Source: Telluria beijingensis (GTDB taxonomy: Bacteria; Pseudomonadota; Gammaproteobacteria; Burkholderiales; Burkholderiaceae_D). Taken from it: 64,000 nucleotides of DNA. A program made the position numbers and the translations under genes. Below are positions 51,291 through 60,477 of this stretch, piece by piece. The notes under the pieces are model-generated. The model worked only from the letters and a program-made list of their open reading frames with translations, was not told the origin of the DNA and ran no database searches. The stretch spans positions 4,202,318-4,266,317 of the forward strand of contig NZ_CP132480.1 in the NCBI RefSeq assembly GCF_030770395.1, given 5' to 3'. Position 1 is the stretch's first letter. The number at the start of each line of letters is the position of its first letter.

Positions 51291-53036
51291 CTAGGGCGCG
51301 ACCTCGTCGATCGTGAACGTGGCCGCGCCATAGGCGTCGGGGCAGGGCGCCGCCGCGCATGCCGGGGTGCCCGCGAACAGCGGCGTCGCGCCGCGGTGCG
51401 CGCGCTGCGCCTGGGCGGCGCGTTCGATCGGGAACGAGGCCATGGCTTCGCCGCTGACCAGGCCGGCGGCCTGGAAGTCGCGCGGCGCCTCCGACACCAT
51501 TACCACGAAATGGTCGGTGCCGGCAGGCCCCATGGCCTGGATCGGCCAACTCGGGCGCGGCAGGCTGAGGGTGGCGCCGGCCTCGATCCGGTTGGCGACA
51601 TCATACTGGTTCGGAAACAGCATGTGGAAGTCGGCGCGGTTGGTGCCGACCATGTGCACATACACGTAACCGGCGTGGCTGGAGGTGATCGAGAAGCCCA
51701 GCTTGTCCACGCCGATCCGGGCCCGCTCGTGCTCGACCTTGACCGTGACCTGGCGCGACGGATCTGCCCCGGCGTGCACGGCGTCGAGCGCGGCGACCGG
51801 GTCGAACGGCCCGGCCTCGACCGGCGCCGCTTCCGTGGTCGCCGGGGCCGCGGCGCCTGCGTCCACACCGGCGCCGGCGAGTTCGGTGCGTGCCGGCGCC
51901 GCCTCGCGCTCGCCCAGCAAAAAGGCGCCGGCGCAGGCCAGCACGACGGCCGCCACGCCGCCGCCGATCAGCGCCTTGCGCTTGCCGGCGCCAGGCGCCG
52001 GTGCCGCCGCCGGCGGAGCCGCCGGGGTCGGCGGCTGGTGGATCGGGGTTGCCAGTTGTTGCGTCGGCGCATCCAGGCCGAGCAGCGCGCGCAGCTCGGC
52101 CACGCTTTGTGGCCGGGCGTCGGGCTTGAACCCCAGCGCGCGGTCGATCGCTTCCAGGAAGCCGGCGCTGTACTTGCCGGCATGGCGGGTCGCCAGCGGC
52201 ACATAGGGATCGCTCATCATGCGGCTCATGGCCGGCGGCGGCGCCGCGCCGTCGATGGCGTAGTGCACCACCGAGGCCAGCGCATACAGGTCGGTCCACG
52301 GCCCCTGGCTCATGCCCGGCATCTCGGCATACTGCTCGATCGGCGCGTAATTCTGCTTGAGGATCACGGTGAAGGCCTGGTTGGCTTCGCCGACGGCGCG
52401 GCGTGCGGCGCCGAAGTCGAGCAGCACCGGGCGGCCTTCGTCGACCATCAGGATATTGTCGGGCGCGATGTCGCGGTGGTAGCAGTGGTCGAGGTGGATC
52501 GACTCGAGCGCGTCGAGCAGCGGCGCCAGCAGGCGCTTGAGCCAGGCTTCGTCGGGCGGCGCCTCGCGCGCCAGCAGCATCTGCTTGAGCGTCGGCCCGC
52601 GGTAATACGGCATCACCATATAGGCGGTGCCGTTGTCTTCCCAGAAGCGATAGACCTTCACCAGCGACGGGTGGTCGAACTTGGCCAGCAGGCGCGCCTC
52701 GTTGACGAAGCTGCGCCGCCCGGCCTCGAAGCTGTCGGCGTTCTGGGCCGACTGTACGCTGACATTGACCCCGGCGCCGCGGCGCGCGAACGAGGGCATG
52801 TATTCCTTGAGCGCGACCTGGCGTTCGAGCAGGTGGTCGTAGGCCAGGTAAACGATGCCGAAGCCACCTTCGCCGAGCAGCGAGGTGATTTCGAATTCGT
52901 CGAGGCGGGTGCCGACCGGCAGCGCGTGCCCGGCATCAGGCGCCGGCGCGGAGGCCGGCGTGGAGCCGGGTGGCGGCGCCGCCGGCGCATTGCCCGGGGC
53001 AAGGATGGTGAAGTCGTCGGAAGGCGGGAGGTTCAT
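51291..53036 (-). CDS. PpkA-like Ser/Thr protein kinase with transmembrane helix and DUF4384-like periplasmic domain
   Basis: 581 residues. A Pro/Ala-rich N-terminus precedes a Hanks-type kinase domain (about 48-320): glycine loop GEGGFG (55-60), Lys77, Glu113, catalytic loop HRDIAPDN with Asp189, DFG at 207-209, and APIEQY. A single transmembrane helix is at about 356-375. The C-terminal part (about 425-581; VKVEHERARIGVDKLGFSI, then HAGYVYVHMVGTNRADFHMLFPNQ) matches the DUF4384 pattern and would lie in the periplasm. All catalytic residues are present. It is transcribed divergently from tssA. Kinases of this kind post-translationally control type VI secretion, for example PpkA with Fha in Pseudomonas; no Fha or PppA is seen here. 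Confidence 0.88.
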   Translation of the reverse strand: MNLPPSDDFTILAPGNAPAAPPPGSTPASAPAPDAGHALPVGTRLDEFEITSLLGEGGFGIVYLAYDHLLERQVALKEYMPSFARRGAGVNVSVQSAQNADSFEAGRRSFVNEARLLAKFDHPSLVKVYRFWEDNGTAYMVMPYYRGPTLKQMLLAREAPPDEAWLKRLLAPLLDALESIHLDHCYHRDIAPDNILMVDEGRPVLLDFGAARRAVGEANQAFTVILKQNYAPIEQYAEMPGMSQGPWTDLYALASVVHYAIDGAAPPPAMSRMMSDPYVPLATRHAGKYSAGFLEAIDRALGFKPDARPQSVAELRALLGLDAPTQQLATPIHQPPTPAAPPAAAPAPGAGKRKALIGGGVAAVVLACAGAFLLGEREAAPARTELAGAGVDAGAAAPATTEAAPVEAGPFDPVAALDAVHAGADPSRQVTVKVEHERARIGVDKLGFSITSSHAGYVYVHMVGTNRADFHMLFPNQYDVANRIEAGATLSLPRPSWPIQAMGPAGTDHFVVMVSEAPRDFQAAGLVSGEAMASFPIERAAQAQRAHRGATPLFAGTPACAAAPCPDAYGAATFTIDEVAP

Positions 53037-53399
53037 CGTCGAGGTCGCTAATCGGATGTCGCATTATCAACCCCTGGCGCGTAAGCCGCTACCAGATATT
53101 TGCAATAGTCGCTTTTTACCCCCGGTTTTTTTTTCTCGCGGATGCAGGAGGCGATGCCGGCAATCGTTGCCTTATTAGTGGACTTGGCTCCAAAGCAACA
53201 CGTCACAAAAAAATATGCTTAACGCTATACATTTATTGATCACACAACTGTATAGTGCTGCATCTGTGCACATAATTGCACTAACCCTTCAGTATGTGCG
53301 AATCCTGATAAGGATGGCGCACGCCTGAAGGAATCGGTGTGCAAGACACATCGTATTGTTAACTGTTGGTTATCGCAACCCTGGGTTGCTGGAGCATGG
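53037..53399. promoter_or_regulatory. divergent regulatory region between the kinase and tssA
   Basis: 363 bases without a convincing gene. The part from 53160 to 53300 is AT-rich (AAAAAAATATGC, CTATACATTTATTGATC, TGTATAGTGC) and probably holds the tssA promoter. No sigma-54 GG-N10-GC element was recognised. A run of nine T lies near 53127 without a clear stem on the plus strand. Confidence 0.5.
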
Positions 53400-54458
53400 A
53401 TGAGTACCATCGACGTTGAGGCACTGCTGCAGGAAATCAGTCCGGAGGCGCCATGCGGTCCCGACCTGGAATACGACCCGGCATTTGTCACCCTCGAGCA
53501 AGAGTCGGTGGGTAAACCCGAAGTCCAGTACGGCGACACCATCACCCCGGCCGTGCCGCCCGACTGGAAAGCCGTGCGCCGCATGGCGTCCGAACTCATC
53601 GAGCGCAGCCGCGACCTGCGCCTGGCGCTGCACCTGGTGCGCGCCAACCTGGCCCTGTCCGGCATCGGCGGCATGGCCGACGGCATCAAGCTCATCGAAG
53701 GCCTGCTCGACCAGCGCTGGGACAGCGTGCATCCGCAGCTCGACCCGGACGACGACAACGACCCGACCATGCGCATCAACTCGCTGGCGATCCTGGCCGA
53801 CGCCGGCACGCTGGTGCGCGAGCTCAAGGATGCTCCGCTGGTCATGATGCCGGGGCTGGGCGCCTTCACCATCAAGCTGCTCGAGATCGCCAACGGCGAG
53901 CTGGCGCCGCCGGCGGGCGAAGAAAAGATGGCCATCGGCTCGATCGAGGGCGCGCTGGCCGACCTCGATCCGGAGCGCCTCGGCGCCGCCGTCGACGCGC
54001 TCAAGCAGGCCCTCGACGGCGTGGTCAACATCGAAGTGATCCTGGTGCGCCAGGTCGGCAGCTCGCAGGCGCTGAACCTCGACGCGCTGACCCGGCCGCT
54101 GCGCAAGGCGCATGAATTCCTGGCGCGCCAGCAGCAGGGCGGCGCCGCCGACGCCGCGCAGGCCGACGAGCCGGCCGGCGACGACGGCCCGGCCGCCGAC
54201 GGCGCCCCGCGCGCGGCGCGCGCCGGCATCAGCGGCGAGATCGCCAACCGCGACGACGTGGTGCGCATGCTCGACAAGCTGATCCAGTACTACGCGCGCC
54301 ACGAGCCGTCGAGCCCGATCCCGATCCTGCTCGAACGGGCCAAGCGCCTGGCCCCCATGAACTTCTTCGAGATCATGAAGGACCTGGCGCCGGACGGCAT
54401 CGGGCAGCTGAACGTGATTCGCGGTCCGGATGGGACCGAGCAGGACAACGGATATTAG
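53400..54458 (+). CDS. tssA: type VI secretion protein TssA (ImpA family)
   Basis: 352 residues from the ATG at 53400, with GGAG upstream; the frame extends 63 bases further up but lacks the family start. The ImpA N-terminal domain is clear: PCGPDLEYDPAFVTLEQES, DWKAVRRMASELIERSRDLRLALHLVRA and GLLDQRWDSVHPQLDPDDDNDP. The C-terminus ends in PSSPIPILLERAKRLAPMNFFEIM and ELNVIRG-like residues, as in short TssA proteins that act at the baseplate and sheath end. It is the first gene of the rightward type VI locus, 60 bases before tssB. Confidence 0.95.
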   Translation: MSTIDVEALLQEISPEAPCGPDLEYDPAFVTLEQESVGKPEVQYGDTITPAVPPDWKAVRRMASELIERSRDLRLALHLVRANLALSGIGGMADGIKLIEGLLDQRWDSVHPQLDPDDDNDPTMRINSLAILADAGTLVRELKDAPLVMMPGLGAFTIKLLEIANGELAPPAGEEKMAIGSIEGALADLDPERLGAAVDALKQALDGVVNIEVILVRQVGSSQALNLDALTRPLRKAHEFLARQQQGGAADAAQADEPAGDDGPAADGAPRAARAGISGEIANRDDVVRMLDKLIQYYARHEPSSPIPILLERAKRLAPMNFFEIMKDLAPDGIGQLNVIRGPDGTEQDNGY

Positions 54459-54518
54459 ATGCAAGCAGGACCTGGGGCAGGACAGTGGTAATCGTAGCGT
54501 TCAATCATGGGGGTAATC

Positions 54519-55019
54519 GTGGGTAAAGAGAGTAGCCAGAAGTTCATTGCGCGCAACCGCGCGCCGCGCGTGCAGATCGAATATGACGTCGAGGTGTATG
54601 GCGCCGAGAAAAAAGTCCAGCTGCCGTTCGTGATGGGCGTGATGGCCGACCTGTCCGGCCAGCCGGCCGATCCGCTGGCGCCGGTCGCCGAGCGCAAGTT
54701 CCTGGAGATCGACGTCGACAACTTCGACGAGCGCCTGAAGGCGATGAAGCCGCGCGTGGCCGTGCAGGTGCCGAACACGCTCACCGGCGAAGGCAATCTG
54801 TCGATCGACATGACGTTCCAGAACATGGACGACTTCACGCCGGCCGCGATCGCGCGCAAGGTCGAGCCGCTAACCAAGCTGCTCGAGGCGCGCGGCCAGT
54901 TGTCGAACCTGATGACCTATATGGACGGCAAGACCGGCGCCGAAGACCTGATCGCCAAGCTGCTGGCCGAACCGGCCCTGATGCAGGCGCTGACCTCGGC
55001 CCCGAAGCCGCAAGAATAA
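54519..55019 (+). CDS. tssB: type VI secretion sheath small subunit TssB (VipA)
   Basis: 166 residues if started at GTG 54519, which has GGGGG at good spacing and gives the family-typical GKESSQKFIARNRAPRVQIEY N-terminus. An ATG at 54507 would add four residues but has no ribosome site. Conserved segments KKVQLPFVMGVMADLSG and RKFLEIDVDNFDERL are present. It forms the contractile sheath with TssC in the cytoplasm and is followed 24 bases later by tssC. Confidence 0.95.
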   Translation: MGKESSQKFIARNRAPRVQIEYDVEVYGAEKKVQLPFVMGVMADLSGQPADPLAPVAERKFLEIDVDNFDERLKAMKPRVAVQVPNTLTGEGNLSIDMTFQNMDDFTPAAIARKVEPLTKLLEARGQLSNLMTYMDGKTGAEDLIAKLLAEPALMQALTSAPKPQE

Positions 55020-55043
55020 ACCTGACCGTCCTGGAGAATGAAG

Positions 55044-56531
55044 ATGGCTGAACAACAGTTACAACAAGAACAGGCTGGCGGCACGCTCGAGATGAGCGAT
55101 TTCGGCAGCCTGCTGCAAAAGGAATTCAAGCCGCAGTCCGACAAGGCCAAGGAAGCGGTCGAGTCGGCCGTGCGCACGCTGGCCGAGCAGGCCCTGGCCG
55201 GCAGCAATGTGATGGCTGGCGACGTGCTCGGCACGATCGAAGGCCTGATCGCCGCGCTCGACAAGAAGCTCAGCGAGCAGATCAACCTGATCCTGCACAC
55301 CCCCGAGTTCCAGTCGGTCGAATCGGCATGGCGCGGCCTGCACCACCTGGTCAACAACACCGAGACCGACGAAACGCTGAAGATCCGCGTGATGAACATC
55401 TCGAAGAACGACCTGGGCAAGACGCTCAAGAAGTTCAAGGGCACGGCCTGGGACCAGAGCCCGATCTTCAAGAAGATGTATGAAGAAGAATTCGGCCAGT
55501 TCGGCGGCGAGCCGTTCGGCGCCATCGTGGCCGACTATTACTTCGACAATACCGCGCCCGACGTCGAGCTGCTGTCGAACATGGCCAAGGTGGCCGCGGC
55601 CGCCCACGCGCCGTTCATCGCGGCCGCCGCGCCATCGGTGATGCTGATGGAATCGTGGCAGGAGCTGGCCAACCCGCGCGACCTGACCAAGATCTTCCAG
55701 ACCCCGGAACACGCCGCCTGGCGCTCGTTCCGCGAGTCCGAGGATTCGCGCTACGTCGGCCTGGCCATGCCGCGCTTCCTGGCGCGCCAGCCCTACGGCG
55801 CCAAGACCGATCCGGTCGAGGCCTTCGACTTCGAAGAAGATACCTCGGCCGCCGGCAGCAAGAACTACACCTGGGCCAACGCGGCCTATGCGATGGCGGT
55901 CAACATCAACCGCTCGTTCAAGGAATACGGCTGGTGCTCGCGGATCCGCGGCATCGAGTCGGGCGGCGCGGTCGAAGGCCTGCCGGTGCATGCGTTCCCG
56001 ACCGATGATGGCGGCGTCGACATGCAGTGCCCGACCGAGATCGCGATCTCGGACCGGCGCGAAGCCGAACTGGCGGCCAACGGCTTCATGCCGCTGGTGC
56101 ACAAGAAGAACACCGACTTCGCGGCCTTTATCGGCGCCCAGTCGCTGCACAAGCCGGCCGAATACGACGATCCGGACGCCAGCGCCAACGCCAATCTGGC
56201 AGCGCGCCTGCCTTACCTGTTCGCCACCTGCCGCTTCGCGCACTACCTCAAGTGCATCGTGCGCGACAAGATCGGCTCGTTCAAGGGCCGCGACGAGATG
56301 GAGCGCTGGCTGACCAAGTGGATCATGCAGTACGTCGACGGCGATCCGGCGACCTCGAGCGAAGCGACCAAGGCCAAGAAGCCATTGGCCGCGGCCGAAG
56401 TGATCCTGGAAGAAGTCGAAGGCAATCCGGGCTACTACACCTCGAAGTTCTTCCTGCGTCCGCATTACCAGCTCGAAGGCTTGACGGTGTCGCTGCGCCT
56501 GGTATCGAAGATGCCTTCCGCCAAGGGTTAA
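55044..56531 (+). CDS. tssC: type VI secretion sheath large subunit TssC (VipB)
   Basis: 495 residues. The ATG at 55044 is seven bases after GGAG; a second ATG at 55038 is too close to it. Family landmarks are LHTPEFQSVESAWRGLHHLV, FGAIVADYYFDN, SRYVGLAMPRFLARQPYG and the C-terminal YYTSKFFLRPHYQLEGLTVSLRLVSKMP, which together mark the sheath protein that pairs with TssB. It is full length. Confidence 0.97.
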   Translation: MAEQQLQQEQAGGTLEMSDFGSLLQKEFKPQSDKAKEAVESAVRTLAEQALAGSNVMAGDVLGTIEGLIAALDKKLSEQINLILHTPEFQSVESAWRGLHHLVNNTETDETLKIRVMNISKNDLGKTLKKFKGTAWDQSPIFKKMYEEEFGQFGGEPFGAIVADYYFDNTAPDVELLSNMAKVAAAAHAPFIAAAAPSVMLMESWQELANPRDLTKIFQTPEHAAWRSFRESEDSRYVGLAMPRFLARQPYGAKTDPVEAFDFEEDTSAAGSKNYTWANAAYAMAVNINRSFKEYGWCSRIRGIESGGAVEGLPVHAFPTDDGGVDMQCPTEIAISDRREAELAANGFMPLVHKKNTDFAAFIGAQSLHKPAEYDDPDASANANLAARLPYLFATCRFAHYLKCIVRDKIGSFKGRDEMERWLTKWIMQYVDGDPATSSEATKAKKPLAAAEVILEEVEGNPGYYTSKFFLRPHYQLEGLTVSLRLVSKMPSAKG

Positions 56532-56541
56532 GCAGGGTCCG

Positions 56542-56561
56542 GCGCGGGCAGGTGCCCGCGC
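56542..56561 (+). other. GC-rich hairpin between tssC and hcp
   Basis: Eight-base-pair stem (GCGCGGGC with GCCCGCGC) and a four-base loop, just after the tssC stop and 62 bases before hcp. There is no T-run, so it is more likely an mRNA-stabilising or processing structure than a terminator. Confidence 0.5.
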
Positions 56562-56623
56562 GCAGTAGTGGGATGTCCAACCAACGCCAGGTCACAAGGT
56601 GACTGGCACACAAGGAGAATGCA

Positions 56624-57115
56624 ATGGCATTAGATATGTTCATCAACATGGGCCCGAAAATCAAGGGCGAATCGCGCGACAAGGTGCAGGGTCCGAAGGG
56701 CGACATCGACGTCCTGGCCTGGAGCTGGGGCATGAGCCAGTCGGGCACCACCCACATGGGTGGTGGCGGCGGCGCCGGCAAGGCCAACTTCCAGGACATC
56801 TCGTTCACCAAGTACATCGACAGCTCGACCAATGCGCTGATGGTGGCCCTGGCCAAGGGTACCCACATCGACCAGGTCACGCTGTTGGTGCGCAAGGCCG
56901 GCGATGGCCAGCAGAAGTACATCTCGATCATCATGGCTGAAGTGCTGGTCACCTCGATCTCGACCGGCGGCAGCGGCGGCGAGGACCGCCTGACCGAGAA
57001 CGTCACGCTCAACTTCGCCAAGGTGCAGTTCGCCTACACCCCGCAAGACTCGAAGGGCACCGTCGCTGGCGACAAGACCTTCGCCTGGGACATCGCGGAA
57101 AACGCCGAAGCGTAA
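56624..57115 (+). CDS. hcp: type VI secretion tube protein Hcp (TssD)
   Basis: 163 residues, preceded by AAGGAG. The N-terminal MALDMFINMGPKIKGES and DIDVLAWSWGMSQSG, and the later FTKYIDSSTNALMVALAKGTHI, are typical of Hcp hexamer-forming tube proteins. It builds the inner tube expelled by TssB/TssC contraction. It is flanked by a hairpin upstream and a strong terminator downstream, consistent with a separately abundant transcript. Confidence 0.97.
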   Translation: MALDMFINMGPKIKGESRDKVQGPKGDIDVLAWSWGMSQSGTTHMGGGGGAGKANFQDISFTKYIDSSTNALMVALAKGTHIDQVTLLVRKAGDGQQKYISIIMAEVLVTSISTGGSGGEDRLTENVTLNFAKVQFAYTPQDSKGTVAGDKTFAWDIAENAEA

Positions 57116-57124
57116 GCCGCGGCC

Positions 57125-57147
57125 GCGCCGCGGTTCAACCGCGGCGC
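57125..57147 (+). other. GC-rich hairpin directly after hcp
   Basis: Ten-base-pair perfect stem (GCGCCGCGGT with ACCGCGGCGC) and a three-base loop, starting nine bases after the hcp stop. It precedes the true terminator and may protect the hcp 3' end. Confidence 0.6.
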
Positions 57148-57158
57148 CTGTCGTCAAG

Positions 57159-57193
57159 CCTGCCGCCGCCACGCGGCGGCAGGGATTTTTTTT
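57159..57193 (+). terminator. intrinsic terminator between hcp and tagJ
   Basis: Perfect 11-base-pair stem (CCTGCCGCCGC with GCGGCGGCAGG), three-base loop, then GA and eight T. It stands inside the rightward type VI gene run, 44 bases after the hcp stop. Confidence 0.92.
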
Positions 57194-57243
57194 CGAACCA
57201 CAGAATTTTTTGGCGCCGCACGACGCGGCCACTGGAGCATGGC

Positions 57244-58104
57244 ATGACCGCGCAAGAGCTCATTCGTGAAGGCGACCTCGATGGCGCGCTGGCCGCGCTC
57301 CAGGCCGAGGTGCGCAGGAACGCCGCCGATCCCAAGCTGCGAATATTCCTGTTCCAGCTGCTGTGCGTGCGCGGCGACTGGGCGCGCGCGCTGAACCAGC
57401 TGAACGTGGCCGGCGAGCTCGATGCCGGCGCCCTGCCGATGGTGCAGACCTACCGCGAAGCCATCCAGTGCGAGGCACTGCGCGCCGAGATCTTCGCCGG
57501 CAGGCGCGCGCCGCTGATCTTCGGCGAGCCGCCGGCCTGGCTGGCGCAGCTGGTCGAAGCGCTGGCCCTGGACGCCAGCGATCCGGCGCGCGCCGCGCTG
57601 GCGCGGGCCCAGGCCCTCGAGGCCGCGCCGGCGTCAAGCGGCAGCATCGACGGCGTGCGTTTCGAATGGCTGGCCGACGCCGATGGCCGCCTGGGCCCGG
57701 TGCTCGAGGCGATCGTCAACGGCCGCTATTTCTGGATTCCCCTGATGCGCATCCGCCGCATCGAGATCGACGCCCCGGCCGACCTGCGCGACACGGTCTG
57801 GACCGCCGCCACCTTCACCTGGGCCAATGGCGCCCAGACCGTCGGCCTGATCCCGACCCGCTACCAGGGCACCGTCGCCACCGGAGACGACGGCCTGCTG
57901 CTGGCGCGCCGCACCGAATGGCAGGAGCTTGGCCAGCAGTACACCGGCCTGGGCCAGCGCATGTTCGCCAGCGACGTCGACGACCACGCGCTGATGGATG
58001 CGCGCCTGGTCGAATTCGACGCCGGCGACGACGCCGCCGGCCTCGCGCCGGACGAAGTTCCGGCCGAGGCATCGGCCAAGCTGTCGGTATCGCTGCATGG
58101 CTGA
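57244..58104 (+). CDS. tagJ: type VI secretion accessory protein TagJ (ImpE family)
   Basis: 286 residues. The N-terminal helical repeats start MTAQELIREGDLDGALAALQAEVRRN and continue through LRIFLFQLLCVRGDWARALNQL. The C-terminal domain has NGRYFWIPLMRIRRIEI and FTWANGAQTVGLIPTRY, diagnostic for ImpE/TagJ. TagJ is known to bind the TssB N-terminus and modulate sheath function in systems lacking the other TssB recycling signal. It overlaps tssE by eight bases. It lies after the hcp terminator, so it needs readthrough or its own promoter. Confidence 0.93.
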   Translation: MTAQELIREGDLDGALAALQAEVRRNAADPKLRIFLFQLLCVRGDWARALNQLNVAGELDAGALPMVQTYREAIQCEALRAEIFAGRRAPLIFGEPPAWLAQLVEALALDASDPARAALARAQALEAAPASSGSIDGVRFEWLADADGRLGPVLEAIVNGRYFWIPLMRIRRIEIDAPADLRDTVWTAATFTWANGAQTVGLIPTRYQGTVATGDDGLLLARRTEWQELGQQYTGLGQRMFASDVDDHALMDARLVEFDAGDDAAGLAPDEVPAEASAKLSVSLHG

Positions 58105-58606
58105 ACTGGCGCCCCGCGAGCGCTTGCAGCCGGGGCTGCTTGACCGGCTCAGCGACGACGAGCCGGACACCAGCAGCGAGCCGCGCGAACGCAGGGTGCT
58201 GTCCCTGCGCACCCTGCGCGAAGGCGTGCTGCGCGACCTGGCCTGGCTCCTGAACACCACCAACCTGCTGTCGGTGGAGCCGTCGGCCGGCCTGCCCGGC
58301 GTCGCCAACTCGGTGCTCAACTACGGCGTGCCCGCCATGTCGGGCCACGCGGTCGGCAGCATCGACGTGCCCGGCCTGGAGCGCGGGATCCGCCAGGCGA
58401 TCTGGGATTTCGAGCCACGCCTGATCCGCGCCAGCGTCAGCGTCAAGGCGCGCCTGGCCGCGTCCGACAAGAACACGCTGACGTTCGACATCGAAGCCGA
58501 CCTGTGGGCCCAGCCCTATCCCGAGCGGCTCTACCTCAAGACCGAGCTCGACCTGGAGCGCGGGGCGGTGCTGCTGTCCGAAGCCAATGGCAGGGCTGTC
58601 AATTGA
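58097..58606 (+). CDS. tssE: type VI secretion baseplate protein TssE (gp25-like)
   Basis: 169 residues from the ATG at 58097, inside the tagJ end. Landmarks are LQPGLLDRLSDDEP, LREGVLRDLAWLLNTTN, SVLNYGVPAMSGH and the gp25-type IRQAIWDFEPRLIRASVSVK. The conserved EPR motif is present, as needed for sheath polymerisation. The stop overlaps the TTG start of tssF. Confidence 0.95.
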   Translation: MAELAPRERLQPGLLDRLSDDEPDTSSEPRERRVLSLRTLREGVLRDLAWLLNTTNLLSVEPSAGLPGVANSVLNYGVPAMSGHAVGSIDVPGLERGIRQAIWDFEPRLIRASVSVKARLAASDKNTLTFDIEADLWAQPYPERLYLKTELDLERGAVLLSEANGRAVN

Positions 58607-60477
58607 ATCCGCGTTTCCTTCGCTATTACAGCCAGGAGTTGCAGCACCTGCGCGAGGTGGGCGGCGAGTTCGCCCAGGAATTCCCGAAGATTGCCGGCCG
58701 CCTGGGCCTGGACAGCTTCGAGTGCGCCGACCCCTATGTCGAGCGCCTGCTGGAAGGCTTCAGCTTCATGGCCGCGCGGGTGCAGATGAAGATCGACGCC
58801 GAGTTCCCGCGCTTCACCCAGCACCTGTCCGAACTGGTCTATCCGCACCTGCTGGCGCCGACGCCGTCGATGGCGGTGGTGCAGCTGCAGCCCGACCTGA
58901 GCAATCCGGCCCTGGAGAAGGGCTTCCTGGTGCCGCGCGGCAGTCCGATGCGCAGCGTGCTGGGGAAGGGCGACACCACCGCCTGCGAATACCGCACCGC
59001 CCATGCCGTCACCCTGTGGCCGATCGAGCTGGCCGAGGCGAAGTTCTTCACCCATGGCGGCAGCCAGGCCGGCCTGAACGTGCAGCTGCCGCCGGCGGTC
59101 AAGGCCGGCGTGCGCCTGCGCCTGCGCACCGGCGGCGCGCGCTTCTGCGACTTGCCGCTGGACCGCCTGCCATTGCACCTGCGCGGCGCCGACGAAGCGC
59201 CGGCGCGCATCCTCGAGGCCCTGCTGGGCGGCGTGGAAGGCGTGCTGGTGACTCCGGTGGCGCGCCCCGCCGCCTGGCACCGGCTGTTGCCGAAAACGGC
59301 GCTGCGTCCGCTCGGCCTGGCCGAGGACGAAGCGCTGCTGCCCAGCGGCCAGCGCAGCTTCCAGGGCTACCGCCTGCTGCAGGAATATTTCGCCTTCCCG
59401 CAGCGCTTCCAGTTCGTCGAGCTGGCCGGCCTGGCGCCGGCCCTGCGCCAGTGCACCGAGCAGGAAGTCGAGATCACCATCCTGCTGAACCGCGCCGACC
59501 CGCAGCTGGAACGCACGCTCGACGCCTCCAATTTCGCCTTGCACTGCACGCCGGCGGCCAACCTGTTCCAGCGCCGCGCCGACCGCATCGCGGTCAGCGG
59601 CGAGCAACTCGAATACCACGTGCTGGTCGACCGCACCAGGCCGATGGACTACGAGGTGTTCCAGGTCGAATCGGTGACCGGCTATGGCAGCGGCGCCGAC
59701 GCCGTGCAGGCCTTCGAGCCCTTCCACGCGGCCAAGGACGTCGGCGCGCTGCACCAGGCGCCGGCCTATTTCCAGGTGCGGCGCGAGCCGCGCCAGGTGT
59801 CGCAGCGCCAGCGCCGCGACGGCCCGCGCTCGAGCTATATCGGCAGCGAGACCTTCATCGCAATCGTCGATCCGGCCGAGGCGCCTTATCGCGCCGACCT
59901 GCGCCAGCTGGGGCTGACGGTGTGGTGCACCAACCGCGACCTGCCGCTGTCGATGCCGATCGGCGTCGGCAAGACCGATTTCATCCTCGACGACGGCGCC
60001 CCGGTGAGCACCGTGCGCTGCCTGGCCGGCCCCAGCCAGCCCTTGCCCTCGTTCGCCGAGGGCAGCATGGCCTGGCGCCTGCTGAACCAGCTGTCGCTCA
60101 ACTACCTGTCGCTGCTCGACACCGATCCGTCCCAGGGCGCGGCCGCGCTGCGTGAAATGCTGGCCCTGTACTGCCACCCGCTCGACCTGAACGGGCAGCG
60201 CCAGGTCGAGGGCGTGCGTTCGGTGACGTCGAAGGCGATCACGCGGCGCCTGCCGTCGCCGGGGCCGATCACGGTCGGACGCGGCCTGCAGGTCACCGTC
60301 ACGCTCGACGACGCCGCCTTCGAGGGCAGCGGCGCCTTCGTGCTGGGCGCCGTGCTCGCCGAGTTCTTCGGCCAGTACGTGTCGATCAACTCGTTCACCG
60401 AAACCGTGGTGCGGACCGTGGGCCGCGGCGACATCATGCGCTGGCCGGCAAAGGTGGGGGCATGCGCGATCCTGTAG
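58603..60477 (+). CDS. tssF: type VI secretion baseplate protein TssF
   Basis: 624 residues, starting at TTG 58603, whose last two bases are part of the tssE stop. No ATG in this frame gives the conserved N-terminus NPRFLRYYSQELQHLREVGGEFA. DPYVERLLEGFSFMAARVQMK and YPHLLAPTPSMAVVQLQPDL are typical TssF segments, and the C-terminus SINSFTETVVRTVGRGDIMRWP is complete. It forms the baseplate wedge with TssG. It overlaps tssG by 16 bases. Confidence 0.95.
   Translation: MNPRFLRYYSQELQHLREVGGEFAQEFPKIAGRLGLDSFECADPYVERLLEGFSFMAARVQMKIDAEFPRFTQHLSELVYPHLLAPTPSMAVVQLQPDLSNPALEKGFLVPRGSPMRSVLGKGDTTACEYRTAHAVTLWPIELAEAKFFTHGGSQAGLNVQLPPAVKAGVRLRLRTGGARFCDLPLDRLPLHLRGADEAPARILEALLGGVEGVLVTPVARPAAWHRLLPKTALRPLGLAEDEALLPSGQRSFQGYRLLQEYFAFPQRFQFVELAGLAPALRQCTEQEVEITILLNRADPQLERTLDASNFALHCTPAANLFQRRADRIAVSGEQLEYHVLVDRTRPMDYEVFQVESVTGYGSGADAVQAFEPFHAAKDVGALHQAPAYFQVRREPRQVSQRQRRDGPRSSYIGSETFIAIVDPAEAPYRADLRQLGLTVWCTNRDLPLSMPIGVGKTDFILDDGAPVSTVRCLAGPSQPLPSFAEGSMAWRLLNQLSLNYLSLLDTDPSQGAAALREMLALYCHPLDLNGQRQVEGVRSVTSKAITRRLPSPGPITVGRGLQVTVTLDDAAFEGSGAFVLGAVLAEFFGQYVSINSFTETVVRTVGRGDIMRWPAKVGACAIL

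Noticed and set aside
53118..53135. Run of T in the region between kinase and tssA as a terminator
   Set aside because: No matching stem precedes it on the plus strand and no gene ends there.
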